NCBI GenBank assembly: GCA_913055855.1
Contig: CAJXKW010000016.1
Coordinates: 1-36,263 of the forward strand
Length of the DNA stretch: 36,263 bases
Origin: an uncultured Limimonas sp.
GTDB lineage: Bacteria; Pseudomonadota; Alphaproteobacteria; Kiloniellales; Rhodovibrionaceae
Direction: 5' to 3'
The notes under the pieces were generated by a model, which saw nothing but the letters and a program-made list of their open reading frames with translations, did no database searches and was not told the DNA's origin. This document shows positions 25,645-33,113 of the stretch, in pieces (positions within the stretch are counted from its first letter, which is position 1; each line of letters opens with the position of its first letter). The position numbers were made by a program, and so were the translations under genes.

Positions 25645-25662
25645 GGCGCCGGCGCTTTGGCC
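25645..25662. repeat. Dispersed palindromic repeat, copy C (degenerate)
   Basis: GGCGCCGGCGCTTTGGCC matches the core of copies A (7059-7076) and B (9091-9106) except for T in place of G in the loop and the first arm differing from B. It lies between divergent sppA and the RlmD-like gene. Confidence 0.45.
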
Positions 25663-25736
25663 ATAGGGGCGTTTGCATTCCGCCGTCCGCGCGCCGTACA
25701 CGACACGCGCGTTTCAGGACTCACGGAGAGCATGGC

Positions 25737-27065
25737 ATGCGGCGGAAAGCGCGCAAGGGTGGCGGCAAGCAGATCGAGGCAACCATCGACACCTTGGGCG
25801 GACGCGGCGACGGCGTGGCCGAGCACGCGGGCCAGCCCGTGTTCGCCCCGTTCGCGCTGCCCGGCGAGCGCGTTCGCCTTCGCCTGACCGGCAAGAGCCG
25901 CGCGGGCGTGCGCGGGGAGGTGCTGGAAATCCTCTCGGAATCCCCCGAGCGCGTCGAGCCGCCGTGCCCGCACTTCGGCCCCTGCGGCGGCTGCACCGTC
26001 CAGCACCTGGCGGATGCGGCATATCGCCGCTGGACGCGCGAGCTGGTGACCACGGCCCTGGCGCGCCGCGGCTTTGACGCGCCGCCGGTCGCCGAACCCG
26101 TGTTCGTCGGTGCGAACACGCGCCGGCGCGCGGCGCTCTCGGCGGTTCGCACGGGCTCGGGCGTGCGTCTGGGCTTTCATGGCCGGGAAAGCCACACGGT
26201 CGAGGACATTCACACCTGCCACGTCCTCGATCCGGCGATCATGGCATTGCTGCCCGAGCTGCGCCCGGCGCTGGCGCAGCTTCTGGGCCCGCGCGAGACG
26301 GCGGACGTCACCGTGTTGCTTACGGAGACGGGGCTGGACGTCCTTATCGCCAGTGCGGAGCCGCCGGGACTTAAGGCGCGGGAGGCCCTGGCGGCCGTGG
26401 CCGAAAGCGCCGACCTGGCGCGTCTGGCCTGGTGCGAGGCCGGGCCCGGCGAGTCCGACGTGCCGCCGGAACCGGTGGCGCTACGCCGCCCGCCCCGTTT
26501 GACCTTTGGCGGGACGGGCGTGGAGCCGCCGCCGGGTGCGTTCGTCCAGCCCACGCGCGACGGCGAGGCGGTGTTGACACAGGCCGTGACGGAATGGCTC
26601 GCCGAGGCCGCGGGGCCGGTGGCCGACCTTTATGCCGGAGTCGGTACCTTCACCTTGCCGCTGGCGGTGACGCACAAGGTGCATGCCGTGGACGGCGCGG
26701 CGGGTGCCATGGCGGCGCTCTGGCAGGCGGTGCGCAAGCACGATCTCATGGGCCGCGTCACGGCGGAAGTGCGCGACCTGGTGGAAGATCCGTTGACGCC
26801 CGACGAACTGGGCGCGTTCAACGCCGTGGTGTTCGACCCGCCGCGCCAGGGCGCGCGCGAACTGGCGGCCAATCTGGCGGCCTCCAACGTGGCGACGGTG
26901 GTGGCGCTGTCGTGCAACCCCAACACCTTTGGCCGCGACGCGCGCGCGCTGGTCGACGGCGGCTACGAGCTGCGCGCGGTCCGCCCCATCGACCAGTTCC
27001 CCTGGACCGGGCATGTCGAGCTGGCGGCGCTGTTCCGGCGTGCCCGAGAGGCAAATTCCGGGTAG
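25737..27065 (+). CDS. rlmD: RlmD-like 23S rRNA (uracil-5)-methyltransferase
   Basis: A 442-residue class I SAM-dependent methyltransferase of the RumA/TrmA family. An N-terminal basic/TRAM-like segment leads to four cysteines for an iron-sulfur cluster: Cys77, Cys83 and Cys86 in CPHFGPCGGC and Cys161 in IHTCHVLDP. The SAM motif is VADLYAGVGTFTLPLA, a catalytic-site strand is FDPPRQGA, and the nucleophilic Cys393 is in LSCNPNTFGRDA. Together these identify a uracil-C5 RNA methyltransferase. Whether it modifies U1939, U747 or tRNA U54 cannot be decided here; the symbol is the family name. ATG 25737 has GGAG eight bases upstream. It converges on a small unknown gene. Confidence 0.9.
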   Translation: MRRKARKGGGKQIEATIDTLGGRGDGVAEHAGQPVFAPFALPGERVRLRLTGKSRAGVRGEVLEILSESPERVEPPCPHFGPCGGCTVQHLADAAYRRWTRELVTTALARRGFDAPPVAEPVFVGANTRRRAALSAVRTGSGVRLGFHGRESHTVEDIHTCHVLDPAIMALLPELRPALAQLLGPRETADVTVLLTETGLDVLIASAEPPGLKAREALAAVAESADLARLAWCEAGPGESDVPPEPVALRRPPRLTFGGTGVEPPPGAFVQPTRDGEAVLTQAVTEWLAEAAGPVADLYAGVGTFTLPLAVTHKVHAVDGAAGAMAALWQAVRKHDLMGRVTAEVRDLVEDPLTPDELGAFNAVVFDPPRQGARELAANLAASNVATVVALSCNPNTFGRDARALVDGGYELRAVRPIDQFPWTGHVELAALFRRAREANSG

Positions 27066-27100
27066 GGCACAAGCCCGCGGCGGGCGCTGGCGTGCGCGGG

Positions 27101-27388
27101 TTACGGGTTCCGCCTGACCAGACGCAGCCGCGTCCGGGTGCGCGCGCTGTCGCGGGCGAGCTTGGACGAGGCACTTGCGGTCCCGGGGGGCAGCATGGCG
27201 TTCAGGGTGCGCTCGACGTCGGCGAGTGTCGCCGTGTCCAGATCCTCGCGGGCCAGTTTTTCGCGGAGCTGGAACAGGGCGGGGCGCAGGTCGCGCGATT
27301 CCCGCCGGTCCACCATGAGGCAGGCCAGCCGGGTGTCCAGGAGGCGCAGCACGTCCTCCTGGGGGGTGCGTGTCTCCGCCTTGGGCAT
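27101..27388 (-). CDS. Small charged protein of unknown function
   Basis: A 95-residue soluble protein that I do not recognise. It is helix-rich with a central RLLDTRLACLMVDRRESRDLRPALFQLREKL segment, a TLADVERTLNAML stretch and a basic tail (RTRTRLRLVRRNP). No signal or membrane segment. ATG 27388 is supported by GGAG eight bases upstream. It starts 29 bases after the stop of the TPR-SPOR lipoprotein gene on the same strand, so the two probably form an operon and may share a cell-envelope role. It converges on the RlmD-like gene; a short GCCCG-CGG-CGGGC hairpin (27073-27085) lies between the two stops. Confidence 0.6.
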   Translation of the reverse strand: MPKAETRTPQEDVLRLLDTRLACLMVDRRESRDLRPALFQLREKLAREDLDTATLADVERTLNAMLPPGTASASSKLARDSARTRTRLRLVRRNP

Positions 27389-27417
27389 GGGGGCAGCTCC
27401 GCTGGGTCCTTTGCCGG

Positions 27418-28839
27418 CTACCGGCGCACCACCAGGCAGCCCTGTCCGCGCGCACGCAGCGCCCGGCACAGCGCCGCGGCGGCGTCCGTGCCGGCGAACG
27501 GGCCCGCGCGCAGGCGGTAGACCCGCTTTGTACGGTTGAGCCGGGCGGGCTTCAACGCCAGCGGCAGGGCCGCCGAAAGGTCGGGGAATTCCGCGGCGAT
27601 ATGGGTTTGTGCCTGGGCCGCGCGGTCCTTGGTTTCCAGGGACGCGAGCTGGATCCAGTGCGACTCGGCATCGGCCGCCGTATCGGCGGTATCCGCGAGG
27701 GCCTTTTCGGCGGCGCGAATGCGTTCGGCCAGGGCGTCCGGCGCTTTGCTGCTCTCCGCGCTCCCGGACGGGGCCGACGGATCGCCCGTCCCCACCTGCA
27801 CGCGCAGCGGCGCGCCGTCGCCCGAGCCGTGGAGCGCGGCCGCGAGCTGGATGGGGGCGCCATCGGCCCGGCGCGCCAGTTCAGGTGCCGGCACCGGCGG
27901 TTTCGCGCGCGGCCTGGGCGGCGGCGGGGCACCGGCGTCGGGCCCGGCGGTTTGCGCCGAGGCCGCCGCGGTGGCGGATTCCGCTGCGCCGCCGGAAGCC
28001 GGCTGCAACAGGCGCGCCGCGGCGACTGAACCGCCGTTTTCGCCGTCGCGACGCCGCAGGGCGTGCAGGGTCTCGTAATACGCCAGGTTCCGCTGAACGC
28101 CGGCGCGGTCCAGATCCTGGCGCGCGATGCGCGCCGCGTCGTCCATGCGCCCGGCGAGCCCGTAGGCGAGTGCCAGGTTCTGACGCGTGCGCGTGGTCGC
28201 GTTCCGCCGGCCCGCCGCCTCCTTCAGGATGGCGATGCCCGCTTCCACCTCGCCCGCGAGCACCTTGGACAGGCCGAGGTTGTTGCGCAGTGCCGGGTTG
28301 GAGGGCGCGCTCTCCAGGCCGGCGCGATAGCTCGCCTGCGCCTTGCTGTGCTTTCCCTGCAGGTCGAACGCGACGCCGCGCGCGAGGTGGGCGGCGTGTC
28401 CGGCTGCCGGCTGCTCGGCGAGCGGTTGCAGCACTTTGACGGCCTTGTCCGGCTGATCCGCGGCCGTCAGGGCGCGGCCCAGGCCCAGCCGGGCCCTGCG
28501 GTCGGCGCCGCCGGTGTCGAGGGCGCTGCGGAACGCCTCCACCGCCTTGCGCGGCCGTTGCAGCTTCATCAGCGCGCGCCCCAGGCCCAGGTGCGGCTTT
28601 GCCGCGTCCGGCCGCTGCTTGGCGGATTCGCGGTAGAACCGGGCGGCGGCGGCGTACTGCCCGCGCTCGAAGCTCTGCGCGGCGAGTCGGGCGAACCGGG
28701 ACTCGCCTGTGGCCGACGCTTCGCGCCCGGTGCGCGGCGCCGCATCCTCGGTGCCCGAGATGCACCCGGCGAGCACGAGGGCGCCCGGCAGCAGCAATGC
28801 GCCCCGAAGGCGCGCGCGGCGATGGCGCGACGAGGACAT
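27418..28839 (-). CDS. TPR-SPOR lipoprotein
   Basis: A 473-residue protein with a lipoprotein signal: basic MSSSRHRRARLR, a hydrophobic LLPGALVLAGC stretch and lipobox LAGC with Cys26. Residues about 50-250 are TPR repeats (for example RFARLAAQSFERGQYAAAARFYRESAKQRPDAAKPHLGLGRAL), as in TadD/BamD-like proteins. A Pro/Ala-rich linker follows, and the last ~80 residues (WIQLASLETKDRAAQ... YRLRAGPF... ALCRALRARGQGCLVV) are a SPOR domain, which binds denuded peptidoglycan at division sites. Thus it is probably an outer-membrane-linked septal or pole protein. ATG 28839 follows AAAGGAG. It is divergent from the parA operon, 268 bases apart, with a 95-residue gene downstream. No tad pilus genes are present. 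Confidence 0.85.
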   Translation of the reverse strand: MSSSRHRRARLRGALLLPGALVLAGCISGTEDAAPRTGREASATGESRFARLAAQSFERGQYAAAARFYRESAKQRPDAAKPHLGLGRALMKLQRPRKAVEAFRSALDTGGADRRARLGLGRALTAADQPDKAVKVLQPLAEQPAAGHAAHLARGVAFDLQGKHSKAQASYRAGLESAPSNPALRNNLGLSKVLAGEVEAGIAILKEAAGRRNATTRTRQNLALAYGLAGRMDDAARIARQDLDRAGVQRNLAYYETLHALRRRDGENGGSVAAARLLQPASGGAAESATAAASAQTAGPDAGAPPPPRPRAKPPVPAPELARRADGAPIQLAAALHGSGDGAPLRVQVGTGDPSAPSGSAESSKAPDALAERIRAAEKALADTADTAADAESHWIQLASLETKDRAAQAQTHIAAEFPDLSAALPLALKPARLNRTKRVYRLRAGPFAGTDAAAALCRALRARGQGCLVVRR

Positions 28840-29107
28840 GGTGGCGTCGCTCCTTTCCGGCTACGATCGCATGAACGAGTCCGCCACGGCAGAAATTAAA
28901 ATCTCGTACACACGCATTTCGAAATAACTTGTAGATAACCGTTAACGTTTCCTTCAACTGGCTCTGTCACTGTCATTTTGAGTGATAGATAGGCCGGAAA
29001 GCGGAAAAATTATTGGAAAAACGATTGCGGAGATTGCGACGCATTTCCGCCACCTTTGAGCGAAACCGCGCCGTGAAGCCGGCCGCAACGCGAAGGAGAC
29101 GCGCGAC
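28840..29107. other. AT-rich divergent intergenic region upstream of parA
   Basis: This 268-base gap is visibly richer in A and T than its surroundings. It holds a palindrome CGTTAACG (28940-28947), an inverted repeat TGTCACT...AGTGATA (28965-28971 and 28981-28987), three GGAAA/GGAAAAA tracts (28996, 29003, 29015), and an imperfect 24-bp palindrome (29027-29050, GCGGA...TGCG-A-CGCA...TCCGC). No gene is evident. It must contain the promoters of both the TPR-SPOR gene and parA, and it is the natural place for the operator or centromere of the RHH protein. Confidence 0.55.
29027..29050. promoter_or_regulatory. Candidate operator/parS-like palindrome ahead of parA
   Basis: Arms GCGGA and TCCGC enclose TGCG-A-CGCA, with small mismatched spacers of 3 and 2 bases, giving nearly two-fold symmetry 57 bases before the parA start. 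Three GGAAA-type tracts lie just upstream. RHH partners of ParA bind such repeats; no consensus known to me matches. Confidence 0.4.
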
Positions 29108-29812
29108 ATGCAGGTGATCACCATGGCCTCGCAGAAGGGCGGGTCGGGCAAGACCACGCTCGCGGGCCATCTCGCCGTGGCGGCGGGCCGGGCGGGCGCC
29201 GGCCGGGTCGTCGTCATCGACACGGATCCGCAGGGCAGTCTGTCCGACTGGTGGAACGCGCGCACGCCGGAGACGCCGGAGTTCGTCCAGACCGGGGTGA
29301 GCCGGCTCGCTCACGATCTGGAGACGCTGGATTCCATGGGCGTCGATCTGGTCATCGTCGACACGCCGCCCGCGATCACCTCGACCATCTCGCAGGTCGT
29401 GGCCGTCTCCGACCTGGTCATCGTGCCCACGCGGCCCAGCCCGCACGACCTGCGTGCGGCCGGGGCAACCGTCGATCTCGTCGAGCGCGCGGGCAAGCCG
29501 CTGGTCTTCGTCGTCAACGCGGCGAAGGTGCGTGCGCGCATCACCAGCGAAGCCGCCATTGCGCTGTCCCAGCACGGCACCGTCGCACCCACGACCGTCC
29601 ACGAGCGCACCGACTTCGCCGCCGCGATGATCGACGGCCGGACGGTCATGGAACTGCCCCGGAGCGGCAAGTCCGCCGGCGAGATCGCCGAACTGTGGCG
29701 GTACCTCGCCGAACGGCTCTCGGGTGGCCGGCGCGAGACCATGCTCACGGCCCAGGGCGAACGCGCGCCGGCGCACAAGCGCAGCGTCCTCCCCGACGCG
29801 GCCACGGCGTAA
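29108..29812 (+). CDS. parA: ParA-family partition/positioning ATPase
   Basis: A 234-residue ATPase without an N-terminal DNA-binding extension, so like type Ib ParA (ParF) or VirC1. The deviant Walker A motif is QKGGSGKTT at 9-17 with signature Lys10. DTDPQGSLSDW follows, and VIVDTPPAI supplies Walker B. Such proteins bind ATP, dimerise on DNA and position cargo when stimulated by a partner. ATG 29108 has AAGGAG ten bases upstream. The next gene encodes a ribbon-helix-helix protein, the usual partner of short ParAs, and a third gene overlaps it. The context is chromosomal, with no replication gene, so cargo positioning rather than plasmid partition is likely. The symbol denotes the family only. 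Confidence 0.9.
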   Translation: MQVITMASQKGGSGKTTLAGHLAVAAGRAGAGRVVVIDTDPQGSLSDWWNARTPETPEFVQTGVSRLAHDLETLDSMGVDLVIVDTPPAITSTISQVVAVSDLVIVPTRPSPHDLRAAGATVDLVERAGKPLVFVVNAAKVRARITSEAAIALSQHGTVAPTTVHERTDFAAAMIDGRTVMELPRSGKSAGEIAELWRYLAERLSGGRRETMLTAQGERAPAHKRSVLPDAATA

Positions 29813-29828
29813 CGCGGGAGCACGGACC

Positions 29829-30200
29829 ATGACCGTAGCCAGCCTCGACCAGCACCTGATGGCGCGCAAGGGCACGGCCGCGCCCGCCGGCGGCCGGCGC
29901 CACGACGCGGCGACACCGGCACCAAGGGCGGAGACGGCGCTCACCGCGCCCCCGGCGCCCCCGGCGCCGCGGGCCCACGCCCAGGGCGTGCCCGCGCGCT
30001 TCAGCCTGCGCTTGAATCCGGCGCAGCACCGCCGGCTGCGCGTCGCCGCGGCCTGCCACGGCGTGTCCATGCAGGCGCTCATCACGGCCGCGCTGGACCA
30101 CTACCTCGCCGACGTTGACGACGTTTGCGCCTGCGTGCGCAGCGAGGCCGCGTCCACGGCGGCCGGGAACGATCCGCTGGGCAACGGAGCGGCGCCATGA
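29829..30200 (+). CDS. Ribbon-helix-helix protein, probable ParA partner
   Basis: A 123-residue protein. Residues 1-50 are low-complexity, Ala/Pro-rich with several basic residues (MARKGTAAPAGGRRH), resembling the disordered ATPase-stimulating tails of ParG-like proteins. Residues about 55-93 (ARFSLRLNPAQHRRLRVAAACHGVSMQALITAALDHYL) have the strand-helix-helix pattern of RHH/MetJ-Arc DNA-binding proteins, with RFSLRLN as the β-ribbon. The tail contains CACVR. ATG 29829 has GGGAG eight bases upstream. It starts 17 bases after parA and overlaps the next gene by four bases (ATGA), so the three are one operon. Direct repeats and palindromes upstream of parA are candidate binding sites. It likely autoregulates and links ParA to DNA or to the third protein. 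Confidence 0.75.
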   Translation: MTVASLDQHLMARKGTAAPAGGRRHDAATPAPRAETALTAPPAPPAPRAHAQGVPARFSLRLNPAQHRRLRVAAACHGVSMQALITAALDHYLADVDDVCACVRSEAASTAAGNDPLGNGAAP

Positions 30201-30835
30201 CCCAGGTGGACGAGACGCCAGCAGCGTCGCTGCTGGACATTCCGATTGCGCGGCCCGACGGGCCGCCGGTCGAGGCGGCGCCGGAACCCGCTGCACCGGC
30301 CCCGCGGGACACGCCGGGCAAGCCCGAACAACCGCCGCAACCGGCCAACGATACGCAAGCTTCCGCCGCCGAGCCCGCGCCCGCGCCCCGGCAAGAGCGG
30401 CAGCCCGGGCGCGAGCTGCCCCGGGACCTGTACGCGTACTGGCGTCGGCTGGCGCGCGAGGGCATGGCCGATGTCGACGAAATTGATGCCGGGGGCGTCG
30501 CGGACCGGTGGCCCTACGCGTTGCTGTTACGGGGACGTCTGGACGCGCCGCTCGACATCATTCGCGTCTTTCGGCCCGCCGGCGCGGCCGGCGGCGAATC
30601 CGGCGCGACCCATCCCCTGGCCGGCGACCTGTGTTCGCAGGTTTCGTCCTGGGCGCTGGCCCTGGCGCGGGACTGCGTGGTCACCGGCGAGCCCGCGGTG
30701 GACGTGGAGCGTTTCGTGCTCGGCGGGACGGCGCGGAACTACCGTGGCCTGGCGTTGCCCTGCCGGCGCAGGGGCGAGCGCTGGACCTACGTGTTGCTCT
30801 ACCTGCACGCCATGGGCGGTGGGCGCACACCGTAG
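30197..30835 (+). CDS. PAS_5-like protein in the parA operon
   Basis: A 212-residue protein. Residues 1-70 are Pro/Ala-rich and likely disordered. Residues 74-205 contain PRDLYAYWRRLAREGMADVDEIDAGGVADRWPYALLLRG and later ERFVLGGTARNYRGLALPCRRRGERWTYVLLYLHAM, which resembles alphaproteobacterial PAS_5 proteins with their YWxxLRxG start and a final HAM-type strand, although the match is divergent. No signal peptide or membrane segment. Its start overlaps the RHH gene stop as ATGA, implying translational coupling. The protein could be a sensor or a cargo adaptor for the ParA system; this is inference. It converges on the polyprenyl synthase gene. Confidence 0.6.
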   Translation: MTQVDETPAASLLDIPIARPDGPPVEAAPEPAAPAPRDTPGKPEQPPQPANDTQASAAEPAPAPRQERQPGRELPRDLYAYWRRLAREGMADVDEIDAGGVADRWPYALLLRGRLDAPLDIIRVFRPAGAAGGESGATHPLAGDLCSQVSSWALALARDCVVTGEPAVDVERFVLGGTARNYRGLALPCRRRGERWTYVLLYLHAMGGGRTP

Positions 30836-30863
30836 TGGCTTCGCCGCGTCAGCGGCAAGCCAC
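30835..30863. terminator. Hairpin between converging PAS-like and polyprenyl synthase genes
   Basis: GTGGCTT-C-GCCGC and GCGGC-AAGCCAC form a 12-bp stem with a one-base bulge around loop GTCA, directly after the + strand stop and 13 bases before the converging gene's end. No T-tract is present, but its strength and position suit a bidirectional terminator or transcript-end stabiliser. Confidence 0.5.
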
Positions 30864-30875
30864 CAAAGCCTCGGA

Positions 30876-31913
30876 TCACGCCGTGCGCACGAGGCTCGAT
30901 TCCAGCGTATCCAGCAGGGCCCGCTTGATCGGCCCGTCGGGAAAGATCGTCATCGCCTCGCGGGCATCGGCGGCATAGCTCTCCGCGCGTTCGAGCGCGT
31001 CGGTAAGGCAGTCGTGCCGGTTGAGTAGCGCCATGGCGTGTTCCAGGTCCGCATCGGTCTGGTCGAGGTCCTCGATGCAGCGGCGCCAGAACGTCTTCTC
31101 TGTCTCGTCGCCGCGTTCGTAGGCCATCACGATGGGCAGCGTCACCTTGCCCTCGCGGAAATCGTCGCCGATGCGCTTGCCCAGCGCGCGCTGCTCCGCC
31201 GAGTAGTCGAGCACGTCGTCCACGAGCTGGAAGGCGATGCCCAGCCCCTGGCCGAAGCGTGCCAGGGCGTGCTCTTCCGCCTCCGGGCGCTCGGCCACGA
31301 CCGCGCCCACCTGGCACGCCGCCGAGAACAGTGCGGCCGTCTTGGCCTCAATGACCTGAAGGTAAGCCTGCTCGTCCGTCTTGGTGTTGTTGGCGGTGAG
31401 CAACTGGTGCACTTCGCCTTGCGAGATGGTCGCCGAGGCGTCGGAGAGGATGCGCAGCACGTGCAGCGAGCCGTCGGCGACCATGAGCTGGAACGCGCGC
31501 GAGAACAGGAAGTCGCCCACGAGCACGCTGGCCTTGTTGCCCCAGACGGCGTTGGCCGTGTCCAGGCCCCGGCGCAGCTCGCTCTCGTCCACCACGTCGT
31601 CGTGCAGAAGCGTGGCGGTGTGGATGAACTCCACCGTGGCGGCGAGGTTGACGTGGCGCGCGCCCTCGTAGCCGAACATGCGGGCGCTCGCCAGCGTGAG
31701 CACGGGGCGCAGCCGCTTGCCGCCAGCGGCCACGATGTGCCCGGCGAGTTGCGGGATGAGCGGCACCTGGGACTGCATGCGCTCAATGATGACCTGATTG
31801 ACGCGATTCAGGTCATCGCGCACCAGTTCCTTCAGGGCGGCGGCCCCGCGTTCGGGGGCCTCGTTTTCGCTGCGTTCGGGCTGCGCGGCCACGGGCTCGG
31901 ACTCGATCTCCAT
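30876..31913 (-). CDS. ispB: Long-chain polyprenyl diphosphate synthase
   Basis: A 345-residue enzyme adding isopentenyl units to allylic diphosphates to make the ubiquinone side chain (octa- or decaprenyl). The first Asp-rich motif is LLHDDVVDESELRRG, with no bulky residue immediately before it that would stop chain growth early, and the second is FQLVDDVLDY; GGKRLRPVL and EGKVTLPIV are further signatures. The length fits IspB/DPS. ATG 31913 is chosen by convention; TTG 31919, two codons upstream, has GAGG at better spacing (seven bases) and may be the real start. Upstream lie a promoter (31978-32005) and a 5'UTR hairpin beside the ribosome site. Divergent from DUF2007. The symbol is by family; product chain length is not known. 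Confidence 0.9.
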   Translation of the reverse strand: MEIESEPVAAQPERSENEAPERGAAALKELVRDDLNRVNQVIIERMQSQVPLIPQLAGHIVAAGGKRLRPVLTLASARMFGYEGARHVNLAATVEFIHTATLLHDDVVDESELRRGLDTANAVWGNKASVLVGDFLFSRAFQLMVADGSLHVLRILSDASATISQGEVHQLLTANNTKTDEQAYLQVIEAKTAALFSAACQVGAVVAERPEAEEHALARFGQGLGIAFQLVDDVLDYSAEQRALGKRIGDDFREGKVTLPIVMAYERGDETEKTFWRRCIEDLDQTDADLEHAMALLNRHDCLTDALERAESYAADAREAMTIFPDGPIKRALLDTLESSLVRTA

Positions 31914-31931
31914 GGACAACAGTACACCTCA

Positions 31932-31951
31932 CGGCCGATATCCTTCGGCCG
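31932..31951 (-). promoter_or_regulatory. 5'UTR hairpin abutting the ribosome-binding site of ispB
   Basis: On the minus strand CGGCCGA-AGGATA-TCGGCCG is a perfect 7-bp stem with a 6-base loop. It ends one base before the GAGG ribosome site of the polyprenyl synthase, within the leader predicted from the promoter at 31978-32005. Confidence 0.5.
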
Positions 31952-31977
31952 AAACCAAAGCACGTGCACGGTACGGG

Positions 31978-32005
31978 AGCATAGGCGGGACGGGAGAGGG
32001 GTCAA
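31978..32005 (-). promoter_or_regulatory. Sigma-70 promoter of the polyprenyl synthase gene
   Basis: On the minus strand TTGACC (32005-32000), a 16-base spacer and TATGCT (31983-31978) form a good housekeeping promoter. Transcription would start near 31971, giving a leader of about 58 bases. Confidence 0.6.
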
Positions 32006-32073
32006 GCCTTGGACACCCCTGCGCCACGCCACAGCGACCGTGCGCCACGGCACACGAGCGGGCGGAGTCCGGC

Positions 32074-32289
32074 ATGCAGGAAGTGCTACGCACGAACGAC
32101 GCGGTGAAGATCTCCTGGATTCAGGCGCTTCTCGCGGACGCGGGGATCGAAGCGGTGATCCTGGACACCCACACCTCCATCCTGGAGGGCTCCATCGGCG
32201 CCATCCCCCGGCGCATCTGTGTCGCCGACGAGGACGCCGGGCAAGCGCGCGCCATTCTGGCGCAGGCGGGTGAGGAGAGCACGTGGTGA
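32074..32289 (+). CDS. DUF2007-family small protein
   Basis: A 71-residue protein with the DUF2007 pattern: an N-terminal strand-helix VLRTNDAVKISWIQALLADAGIEAVIL and then a second half DTHTSILEGSIGAIPRRICVADEDAGQARAIL. The family is described as putative signal-transducing proteins with a GlnB-like βαβ fold; function is unknown. ATG 32074 has GGAG six bases upstream. It overlaps the following methyltransferase start by seven bases, so the two are cotranscribed. The DUF2007-methyltransferase-S49 run beside a polyprenyl synthase is a recurring neighbourhood in Rhodospirillales, in my recollection. Divergent from the polyprenyl synthase, 160 bases apart. Confidence 0.85.
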   Translation: MQEVLRTNDAVKISWIQALLADAGIEAVILDTHTSILEGSIGAIPRRICVADEDAGQARAILAQAGEESTW

Positions 32290-33044
32290 CACCCGGCATC
32301 CCGCCGGGCGGGGTTGCGACGCGCACCGACGCCCTGTTGGACGGCCGCGTGACCCTTCGTCAGCCGGTCTCCGGCTACCGGGTCGCCGTCGATCCGGTGC
32401 TGCTCGCCGCGGCCGTGCCGGCGGACGCCGGTGCCCGGGTGCTGGACCTGGGGTGCGGTGTGGGCGCGGCGGCGCTGTGTCTCCTGGCGCGGGTTCCGGG
32501 CGTGCGTGTCGTCGGGCTGGAGCGCCAAGCCGAGCTGGCGGCGCTGGCACGCACCAATGCGGCGCTGAACGACGGCCCGCAAAGCTTTCTGCCCGTGGTG
32601 GGCGACGTTGCGCGGCCGCCGTTCCGGACGGATGGCGCGTTCGACCAGGTGTTCGCCAATCCGCCGTACCAGCGCGCCGGGCGCGGCCACGCGCCGGCCG
32701 AGCCGCTGGCACGTGCGGCGAACCTCGAGGACGCGGCGGGCCTCGACACCTGGATCGCGAGTGCCTGCCGCCTGGTCCGGCGCAAGGGCACGGTGACCCT
32801 GATCCACCGCGCCGACCGCCTGGACGAGATCCTGGCGGCCCTGGCGGGGCGCGCGGGCGGCATCGTGGTTGTCCCTGTCCGTCCCCACGCCGACGCCGAC
32901 GCGCGCCGCGTCATCGTGCGCGCCCGGCCCGGTAGTGCGGCGCCGCTGCGCCTGACCCGGCCCCTGGTGCTGCACGCCGCCGATGGGGCGGACACGCCGG
33001 CGGCGCGCGCCATCCTGCGCGGCGCGGCGGCACTGGAGATCTGA
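32283..33044 (+). CDS. TrmN6-like N6-adenine methyltransferase (tRNA or protein substrate)
   Basis: A 253-residue SAM-dependent methyltransferase. The SAM motif is VLDLGCGVGAAALCLLARVPG and the catalytic motif is NPPY in FANPPYQRAG, as in N6-adenine or glutamine N5 methylases; the N-terminal DALLDGRVTLRQPVSGYRVAVDPVLLAAAV segment is typical of TrmN6/YfiC, which methylates A37 of tRNA-Val. The exact target is inferred. The start is GTG 32283 with a GGAG/GAGAG site just upstream; a second GTG lies at 32286. It overlaps DUF2007 by seven bases. The C-terminal half (ARAILRGAAALEI) has the family's closing helix. No anomalies. Confidence 0.85.
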   Translation: MVTPGIPPGGVATRTDALLDGRVTLRQPVSGYRVAVDPVLLAAAVPADAGARVLDLGCGVGAAALCLLARVPGVRVVGLERQAELAALARTNAALNDGPQSFLPVVGDVARPPFRTDGAFDQVFANPPYQRAGRGHAPAEPLARAANLEDAAGLDTWIASACRLVRRKGTVTLIHRADRLDEILAALAGRAGGIVVVPVRPHADADARRVIVRARPGSAAPLRLTRPLVLHAADGADTPAARAILRGAAALEI

Positions 33045-33113
33045 AGCACGCATCGCGCCGGTGCGGCACGCCGGCGTGCCACCGCGCTCTTGGCAAGCCG
33101 GGGCGGGTGCTGC

